From an uncultured Acidimicrobiales bacterium (GTDB lineage Bacteria > Actinomycetota > Acidimicrobiia > Acidimicrobiales > SZUA-35), in assembly GCA_937976305.1 (NCBI GenBank), contig CALJSB010000053.1:1-64000 (forward strand): 64,000 bases of DNA, read 5' to 3'. Of this stretch, positions 57,493 to 64,000 are shown piece after piece. The position numbers and the translations under genes were made by a program. Positions within the stretch are counted from its first letter, which is position 1. Each line of letters starts with the position of its first letter. The notes under the pieces were generated by a model, which saw only the letters and a program-made list of their open reading frames with translations, did not search any database and was not told where the DNA came from.

Positions 57493-60437
57493 CAGTCGCC
57501 CGCCTCACCCGAGAGGGCAACGAGTTCTGCAAGATCGTCGTCGCTCAACTCGGAGATCCAGCCTTCACCAGCGCCGACGACCGCCTGGGCCACCGATCGT
57601 TTGTCTCGTAACAGTGCGGCAATGCGATCTTCGATCGTTCCTTCAGAGATGAGTCGGTGAACGTGCACTCGGCGGTCCTGGCCTATCCGCCACGCCCGGT
57701 CGCTGGCCTGATCTTCAACGGCCGGGTTCCACCAACGGTCGTAGTGGATGACATGGGTGGCAGCGGTGAGGTTGAGTCCGGTTCCGCCCGCTCGCAACGA
57801 AACGACAAAGGCGTCGGCTTCGCCGGCTTGGAAACGATCAACCATTTCTTCACGTTGGCGAGGTCCGAGACCACCATGAAGGAAGAAGGTCCGCAACCCA
57901 CGTTGCTCGAAGTGGCCCTGCAATAGGTGGCCCATGGCGACGTATTGAGTGAAGACGAGCGCAGCTTCGCCACCCTCGACAATCACATCGAGCAGGTCGT
58001 CGGTCGCAGTGAGCTTTCCTGAACGTCCCTCGAGCTCACCGCCTTCGGCCAAGAGATGCTCGGGGTGGTTGCAGACCTGCTTGAGGCGCGTGACCAGACG
58101 GAGCACGAGCCCTCGGCGTTCGATACCGGTGGCGGCCGCAATCTCTGCCATCACATCGGACACCACCGCCGCGTAGAGCGAGGCCTGTTCTTCGGTGAGC
58201 GGAACGATCTCGTCGGTTTCGGTCTTCGGTGGCAAATCCGGGGCGATGTCGGGATCGGTTTTGCGGCGGCGCAACAGGAATGGGCGCAACAGCCGGTTGA
58301 GCTGCGCTGTCACCTCGGCATCACCCTCGCGCTCGATCGGTGCAGCAAGTTCGCGGCGGAACCGTTCGAGCGGGCCAAGCAAGCCAGGGGTCGACCAATC
58401 GAGAATGGCCCACAGGTCGACGAGTTGGTTCTGGATGGGTGTTCCCGTGAGGGCAAAGCGGGTGCCCGAGTTGATGGTGCGAAGGGCTCGTGCCGTGCGT
58501 GATCGCGGGTTCTTGATGGCTTGGGCCTCGTCGGCGACGACCAAACCCCAGTCGATCTCAGCAAGGCGCGCCGCGTCGCGGCGGGCGACTCCGTAGGAGG
58601 TCAGCACGATGGCGTCTTGGTCGAGGTCGCTCACCGATCGGTTGATGCCGTGGTAGCGGACCACGGATGTTTTCGGCGAGAACCTGTTTGTCTCACGGCC
58701 CCAGTTGCCAACGACTGAAGTGGGGCAGACGACGAGCGTGGGGCCTGCCTGGGGGCCCATCGTTGCGTGCCGATGTGCGTGCAATGCCAAGAGTTGGATC
58801 GTTTTCCCGAGACCCATGTCGTCTGCGAGTACTCCGCCGAGGCCGAGCTCGTCCATTTCCTTGAGCCACGCCAGGCCTCTTCGCTGATACGGGCGAAGTT
58901 CTGCGGTGAATCCATCTGGCGGGTCGAGCTCGCGCAACGTGTCGAGTCCGCGCAGTCGATCGCCGAGCGTCGCCAGCGGGCCAACGACTTCGACCACCGC
59001 CTCAGTCGGGCCGCCGAGATCAATGCCGCCACCGAGCGCGGCGGCAAGCGCTGCTCCGGCGCCGACCGATCGACGTTCGCCGAGGCGTTTCAGCTGATCA
59101 CTCTCGACACGGATCCAGCGACCGCGGACCCGGACCACGGCTCGGTTGGCGTCAGCGAGCGACGCCAGCTCTGCGGGAGTGAGGGGTTCACCATCGATCT
59201 CTCCTTGCCATCGGAGTTCGAGCAATGACGACAGGTCGAGCCGTGTGGTGCGTCCGGCGAAGGCCTCTACGTCGCCAGGCGCTTGCTCGGCCGGTCCGAG
59301 AACAGGGGTGAGGGTGATGCCGGTGATCAGGTCTGTTGGCCAGATGACCGACAGCCCACCGGCCCCGAGCTCGGACCCGAGCGGTCCGGCCAGCTCGTCG
59401 AGTTCGGACTCAGTGAGCTCCATCTCGGTTGGACGAGGTTGGGCGAGCAAACGAGTGATTGGTTCCCAGCGTCGACCGGCACGGCGCAGGTTCAGAAGCA
59501 GAGCCGTCTCGAGCGGGGCGAAGTTCTTGCGAGTTGCTTCTGGGGCGGCCCAGAGCGATGCAGCAGGAACGGTCAGCGTCGAGTCGAGACGAGATTGAAA
59601 CACAAGGCTGCCGACGATGGCTTGGTCGCCAGCGTTGTCGCTCGGCACCTTGATGCGAAGCGTGGTGAGCGGAGCTCGTTCACCGCTCAGCGCACTCAGT
59701 CTCTTCAACGCAGCGCCGCTATCGATGACGACGGGTTCGGTTGTGGCGAAGGCCTCGTGGCCGGCAACCAGCGCAGCCGCGGCGGGACGGGCGAAGCGGT
59801 CGACGATGGCCTGTATGAATGCGCGAGCAGTTGCTTCGGGGGTCGGCACCGAGATGGCGGCCGCCGAGATGATCGCTTCAAGGTCTCGTTCGTCGCTTCG
59901 CGGGTCGGCGGGTGTATCGGGGCGGGTGGAATCGAGTGGCGGTCCCTGGCTCGACGGGGGAAGAGCCCCAGAGCCTCCATCGTCGACACGGCTGTGGCCG
60001 GCCGGTGGCATTGCCTTTGCCAAGGCGTCGATGTGAGCTTCTTCGTCAGGGGTGAGAGGGCCGAGCTGCCAGGCGTCGTAACCAGCCGAACTCAGTCCCG
60101 GCTTGAGCCGACCGCTTGCTGCGATTGTGAGTGCAGCTCTCGTTGCTTCGACCCAGAAGTTGTCAGCGGCAGTTGATGAAAAGACTGCATCCGATGGCGG
60201 TGCTTCGGCCGAGCGGGCGAGCGTCTCGATGATCTCGCTGAGTTCGACGCGTTCGACCGGGGTTTGCCGCAGCGCCACGTGGCCCGTCGCGGGATCGGGA
60301 CGGGCGATGGTGATCGAGTCGGTCAGAGCGAGATCGGCCTCGGGATGGTCGCTCCACAAGGCCAGCCAAGAGGCTCGTGGGGGATCGGCTTGCACGAACG
60401 AGACCTCGAGTTGGTCGTCCTGAAGGCGTGCGCGCAT
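57489..60437 (-). CDS. SNF2-family DEAD/DEAH-type helicase
   Basis: ADDMGLGKTIQLLAL, VVADEAQAIKN, FALTGTPIQN, DRAWRIGQDRRVHVHRLISEGTIEDRI. Start within the ORF track chosen as MRARLQDD. Confidence 0.92.
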   Translation of the reverse strand: MRARLQDDQLEVSFVQADPPRASWLALWSDHPEADLALTDSITIARPDPATGHVALRQTPVERVELSEIIETLARSAEAPPSDAVFSSTAADNFWVEATRAALTIAASGRLKPGLSSAGYDAWQLGPLTPDEEAHIDALAKAMPPAGHSRVDDGGSGALPPSSQGPPLDSTRPDTPADPRSDERDLEAIISAAAISVPTPEATARAFIQAIVDRFARPAAAALVAGHEAFATTEPVVIDSGAALKRLSALSGERAPLTTLRIKVPSDNAGDQAIVGSLVFQSRLDSTLTVPAASLWAAPEATRKNFAPLETALLLNLRRAGRRWEPITRLLAQPRPTEMELTESELDELAGPLGSELGAGGLSVIWPTDLITGITLTPVLGPAEQAPGDVEAFAGRTTRLDLSSLLELRWQGEIDGEPLTPAELASLADANRAVVRVRGRWIRVESDQLKRLGERRSVGAGAALAAALGGGIDLGGPTEAVVEVVGPLATLGDRLRGLDTLRELDPPDGFTAELRPYQRRGLAWLKEMDELGLGGVLADDMGLGKTIQLLALHAHRHATMGPQAGPTLVVCPTSVVGNWGRETNRFSPKTSVVRYHGINRSVSDLDQDAIVLTSYGVARRDAARLAEIDWGLVVADEAQAIKNPRSRTARALRTINSGTRFALTGTPIQNQLVDLWAILDWSTPGLLGPLERFRRELAAPIEREGDAEVTAQLNRLLRPFLLRRRKTDPDIAPDLPPKTETDEIVPLTEEQASLYAAVVSDVMAEIAAATGIERRGLVLRLVTRLKQVCNHPEHLLAEGGELEGRSGKLTATDDLLDVIVEGGEAALVFTQYVAMGHLLQGHFEQRGLRTFFLHGGLGPRQREEMVDRFQAGEADAFVVSLRAGGTGLNLTAATHVIHYDRWWNPAVEDQASDRAWRIGQDRRVHVHRLISEGTIEDRIAALLRDKRSVAQAVVGAGEGWISELSDDDLAELVALSGEAGDW

Positions 60438-60702
60438 CCTTACCAGCGTAGGGCTCGATGGGCCATCACCGACCGGCGCGACCAAGGTCACATCACCGAG
60501 CTCTCTCACCTGAATCTCTGCAAATCGGGGCAAAATCACGAAAACTGCGAGATTCTGCGGTCAACGAAGGGGTGTCCTTGGGGCGATCGTGTCTAGTCTT
60601 GTGGGTCGGGAGCGGGTCGTGGAGATCAGAGTTGGGCGTTGCCAGCAGCGTCGCATCGATGATCAACCGTGATCCAGGAGTACGAACTGGCGGAGCGGAG
60701 CC

Positions 60703-63348
60703 ATGGCAGATCAACAGAGTCGACCCAGTGATGATGGCGAGAGCCAGTCCCGGACCTGGGAAGCGTTTGCGAGCGAAACCGGCGAGTTGTCCGGTCATCG
60801 CATCGAAACGTATCGAGCACCGGCGAGCTCATGGGATGAGCGTCATCGTCGGCGTTTGGCACAAAGCGCGGCGATTCCCGGCCTCCTGCCGGTCATCGCA
60901 GCCCAGCGCACCAATGGGATGGCCGAGGTCGTGTATTTCGCGCCCGAGACGGCCTCGCTTGAGCAGCGCCTGAGCAGCTCGGCACGTTTGCCTTGGTACG
61001 AGGCGACCGGTGTCGTCTCTGCGGCAGCGCTCGGTCTTCATGCCGCCCACCTCGACGGGCTGGTGCATGGCGCCTTGACGGCGTCGGACGTGCGGATCTA
61101 CGGCAACAGCGTGGCCATCGCTGGCGCTGGCGCTGGCCGAGGCGGGCTTGTGCCGGCAGATCGTCGGAGTGTCGTTGCTCCAGAGGTACTTGCCGACGAG
61201 GGTGTCACCGCCCGCTCAGACGTGTATTCGCTTGGTCGCCTTCTCGAGCGCTCGATCCAAGGTCAAGCCAACGTGCCCGAAGAGGTGAGTCGTCTTGTGC
61301 GCCGGTCGATCGCTCCGCTTCCGGGAGATCGTCCGGTCTCTGCTCGCTTTTTTGCCGAAGGGCTCAATCGCGCCTCCGGTCGTCGACAAAAGAACTTCGG
61401 ACTTGCCGACCTGGGAGCAACTCCCGACTTCCAGCGGGCGTCGTCGGCCTATCGACCAGCTCCCATTCGTAAGCCCAATGTGGCACCAGCTCCTGTGTCG
61501 ACCTCAGAGGACGCTGGGGGTACAGCGGGAGCTGAGGCGAACACAGCGGGAGCTGAGGCGACCTCAGAGGTCGCTGGGGGTACAGCGGGAGCTGAGGCGA
61601 ACACGGCGGGAGCTGAGGCGAACACGGCGGGAGCTGAGGCGATCACGGCGGGAGCTGAGGCGAACACAGCGGGAGCTGAGGCGAACACGGCGGGAGCTGA
61701 GGCAAACACGGCGGGAGCTGAGGCAAACACGGCGGGAGCTGAGGCGAACACGGCGGGAGCTGAGGCGAACACAGCGGCAGGTGGTGTGCCGGCAGTCGAT
61801 GGCGTTGATTCCAGCGAAGGAGCATCGGGTGCTGCCGTTGCTGGCGCCGCGGGACTCGCTGGTGCAGCGGGTCTCGGAGCAGCAGCGCTGTTCGGCAAGC
61901 GCGACGACGCTCTCGAGATCAAACCACACGACGCCTCGGCGGTTGATGCCGGTGTCGAAGGCGCCGCTGGCAAGGTTTTGAGCGGTTCTGGCGACGCCTT
62001 GCATGACGATCTTGAGGTCGATGATCTCGAGGTCAGTGATCTCGAGGACAGCGAAGTGGGCGTTGACGGGCTGACAACTGCCGAGTTCGATGCGAGCCTC
62101 GATCCGGATACAACCGTCATCGAGGAAGTGCCGCTGACCACTGCCGCGACGCCCGCCGACCTCAACCCAATGGAACGCCCTGAGATTGCCGACGCTCCGC
62201 CACCAGATCGGCCACCGGTTGCAGCAGCCAATGACAAGGCGGCGCCGGCAAGCAAGCCGGGGCGAGACGTGGTTTCAGCCTCGCAAACAACGGAGAACGA
62301 GCGCGGCAAGCGAGCCGGTTGGCTATGGGCTGGCGCGGCCGTTGCCGGTCTTGCTGCGGTGACCGCACTGGCGATCTACACCAGCGACGATGGCGACGAC
62401 AACGACTCCGTCGCTGTCACCACGACTCAGGCTCCGACGGCGACTCAGGCTCCGACCACAACCGAGGCTCCGACCACGACTGAGGCTCCGACCACGACTG
62501 AGGCTCCGACCACGACCGAGGCTCCGACCACGACCGAGGCTCCGACCACAACTGAGGTCACGCCAGCCGAGCCCGAAGAAAGCCCATTGCTCTCGAATGC
62601 ACCGCTCGATGCTGAAGTCGCTTCATCAAGCTTTGAAGTGGTCCATGCCGTCCCGGGGTTTGATGCCGATTTGTATCTCGACGGGATGCTCCTCGCGGCC
62701 GGTGTGAGCCCCGGAGCAGTGCTGAGTCCGATTCCGCTCGAAACCACCGGGGAGCTCCAACTCTTTGCCGCCGACGTGAGTGCGCCAACCGACGCAGCGG
62801 ATCGACAAGATGAACCGGTTCTTGTCTCTGATCTCGAAGTGGCCGAGCCTGGCACCGTTGTTGCCCACCTCGATGGTGACGAGGCGGTCCAGGTGTCTAT
62901 CTTCGGCAATGATCTCAATCCGGTTCCGGCCGGTCAGGGACGACTCGCTCTTCATCACGCTGCCGCCGTGGGGCCGGTCACGATCAATCTCGACGGAACC
63001 GACGTTGCAGAGGGCGTCGATGTTCTCGACAGCTTGGTCACCGATGTCACGGCTGGCTCACATCTCGTGCGGGTCACCACCGAGGACGGCACAACCATCT
63101 TTGACGAGACCGTTGACGTTCCGGAAGGTGAACTCACCGCGGCCTTCGTCGGCGGAAACGACGATGAAGTCACCGTGACGGTCCGACGAGTCACCGGGCT
63201 TGAGTCTGCACCGGCAGCGGTTGACAGCGGCGACTCCGGTCTTCTGAGCGACGAGATTCCCTGGGTGGCAGTGGTGGCCCTTGCCGGCAGCCTCACCCTT
63301 GGAGGCGTCGTCCTCCGCCGCCGGTTCGAGGAGCCCGCCGAAGCGTGA
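60703..63348 (+). CDS. Pseudokinase - Ala/Glu repeat - TM - Thr/Pro linker - DUF4397-like - TM protein
   Basis: Kinase-like VAPEVLADEGVTARSDVYSLGRLL with HGALTASDV in place of HRDLKPxN; TM GWLWAGAAVAGLAAVTALAIY; (TEAPTT)n; VVHAVPGFDADLYLDGMLL; C-terminal TM. Confidence 0.85.
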   Translation: MADQQSRPSDDGESQSRTWEAFASETGELSGHRIETYRAPASSWDERHRRRLAQSAAIPGLLPVIAAQRTNGMAEVVYFAPETASLEQRLSSSARLPWYEATGVVSAAALGLHAAHLDGLVHGALTASDVRIYGNSVAIAGAGAGRGGLVPADRRSVVAPEVLADEGVTARSDVYSLGRLLERSIQGQANVPEEVSRLVRRSIAPLPGDRPVSARFFAEGLNRASGRRQKNFGLADLGATPDFQRASSAYRPAPIRKPNVAPAPVSTSEDAGGTAGAEANTAGAEATSEVAGGTAGAEANTAGAEANTAGAEAITAGAEANTAGAEANTAGAEANTAGAEANTAGAEANTAGAEANTAAGGVPAVDGVDSSEGASGAAVAGAAGLAGAAGLGAAALFGKRDDALEIKPHDASAVDAGVEGAAGKVLSGSGDALHDDLEVDDLEVSDLEDSEVGVDGLTTAEFDASLDPDTTVIEEVPLTTAATPADLNPMERPEIADAPPPDRPPVAAANDKAAPASKPGRDVVSASQTTENERGKRAGWLWAGAAVAGLAAVTALAIYTSDDGDDNDSVAVTTTQAPTATQAPTTTEAPTTTEAPTTTEAPTTTEAPTTTEAPTTTEVTPAEPEESPLLSNAPLDAEVASSSFEVVHAVPGFDADLYLDGMLLAAGVSPGAVLSPIPLETTGELQLFAADVSAPTDAADRQDEPVLVSDLEVAEPGTVVAHLDGDEAVQVSIFGNDLNPVPAGQGRLALHHAAAVGPVTINLDGTDVAEGVDVLDSLVTDVTAGSHLVRVTTEDGTTIFDETVDVPEGELTAAFVGGNDDEVTVTVRRVTGLESAPAAVDSGDSGLLSDEIPWVAVVALAGSLTLGGVVLRRRFEEPAEA
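61501..61790 (+). repeat. Coding tandem repeats: 60-bp duplication and 21-bp TAGAEAN units (11 TAGAEA copies)
   Basis: 61501-61560 and 61561-61620 are near-identical; followed by iterated acagcgggagctgaggcgaac. Confidence 0.92.
62451..62558 (+). repeat. 18-bp coding repeat (APTTTE x6)
   Basis: gctccgaccacnacnGAG repeated six times. Confidence 0.92.
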
Positions 63349-64000
63349 AGTTCGTTGTCGTTGTCTCCGTCCTGACGGCTGGCTTGGCTGCCATTGTTTC
63401 GACGCTCTCCGAAACACATGTGTCAGAAGCACCGCTAGCGGCGGAGACCGTCTCAGCTGCCGGCGATATGTCCTCTTCCGGCACAGAACGAGCGCCGGAG
63501 ACAACGCTGCGTTCAGGGCCACCCACCAACAGCGATGGATCAGGCGACACGGCCGCGCCGGAAACGACCCTCCTCTCCGATCCTCCGGGCAGCACCCTCG
63601 TTCCCGTAGACGGGCACGACCTTCAGATCGCCGAAACCGGTGTTGTTCCACTCCGTATCCGAGTCGAGCAACTCGACATCGATCTCGACGTGCTCAGTGT
63701 CGGCGTCGACGATGAGGGGGACTTCGACGTGCCAAGGTCAGGTATTGGCTGGTACGAGCACGGGTCTGCTCCGGGCGAGGTCGGCTCCGCGGTCCTCGCC
63801 GCTCATGTCGACTTCGGAGGTGCACCCGGAGCCTTCTTCCAGCTCGAGACCCTGGTGCCAGGCGACGTGATCGAGATCGATCTGAGCGACGGGTCAATAC
63901 AGGCATTCGAAGTCGTGGATCAGGTGCTGTACGACAAGGTGGCGCTACCAGCTGACGAACTGTTCGATCGTTCCGGCGATCCGCTGCTGCAGTTGATTAC
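63345..64000 (+). CDS. Class F sortase, truncated at the window end before the catalytic Cys
   Basis: GTG start overlapping the upstream TGA (gtga); no stop to the window end; RIRVEQLDIDLDVLSVGVDDEGDFDVP...IGWYEHGSAPGEVGSAVLAAHVDFGGAPGAFFQLETLVPGDVIEI...DPLLQLIT. Absent from the ORF track because it has no stop in the window. Confidence 0.85.
   Translation, partial: MKFVVVVSVLTAGLAAIVSTLSETHVSEAPLAAETVSAAGDMSSSGTERAPETTLRSGPPTNSDGSGDTAAPETTLLSDPPGSTLVPVDGHDLQIAETGVVPLRIRVEQLDIDLDVLSVGVDDEGDFDVPRSGIGWYEHGSAPGEVGSAVLAAHVDFGGAPGAFFQLETLVPGDVIEIDLSDGSIQAFEVVDQVLYDKVALPADELFDRSGDPLLQLI

Noticed and set aside
56302-60437. Defence island call for the SWIM/SNF2 pair
   Set aside because: No restriction, methylase, nuclease or mobile genes nearby; neighbours look like ordinary chromosome genes.
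61501-61790. CRISPR-like regular repeats
   Set aside because: 21-bp units lie in frame inside a CDS with no unique spacers; they are coding tandem repeats.
61295-61981. 228-aa + ORF (RRTQREL repeats) and minus-strand SSRRVRL ORFs
   Set aside because: Alternative frames of the same coding repeat; the real frame contains TM, kinase-like and DUF4397-like domains.

Overview
The window is a high-GC, gene-dense bacterial chromosome segment. Family content (F420/LLM enzymes, Ni-SOD, DUF1800/DUF1501, class F sortase, P450, GH15/OtsB) suggests a free-living actinobacterium, possibly Acidimicrobiia/Ilumatobacter-like; this placement is inference. I support about 50 protein-coding genes. I saw no rRNA, tRNA, CRISPR array or transposase. 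Main content: a Liv-type ABC transporter plus DUF3179; two GGDEF/EAL proteins; an aapJQMP-like amino-acid ABC operon; a PaaK/amidase/PaaI group; sodN-sodX (Ni-SOD and its maturation protease); ABC-F; an OtsB-GH15 fusion; P450; LLM enzymes; an NHLRC2-like protein; amtB; DUF1800/DUF1501 followed by a two-component system; a DddL-like cupin (candidate DMSP lyase) next to an acyl-CoA ligase; fumarase; an ABC-2 exporter; an LPVTG-anchored repeat protein; and a SWIM/SNF2 pair. The right edge carries a large membrane protein that fuses a degenerate kinase domain, Ala/Glu repeats, TM, Thr/Pro linker, DUF4397-like region and second TM. It is translationally coupled (GTGA) to a truncated class F sortase. 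The most interesting signals are: (1) the pseudokinase-DUF4397/sortase F locus with a candidate LPVTG substrate about 10 kb away; (2) an 11-bp-phased GAAAC/GTnAC (GlnR-box-like) array upstream of amtB; (3) the DddL-like cupin plus CoA ligase; (4) two copies of a 42-bp intergenic palindromic repeat; (5) paralogous lipoproteins flanking a c-di-GMP gene; (6) hairpins between solute-binding protein and permease genes in both transporter operons.
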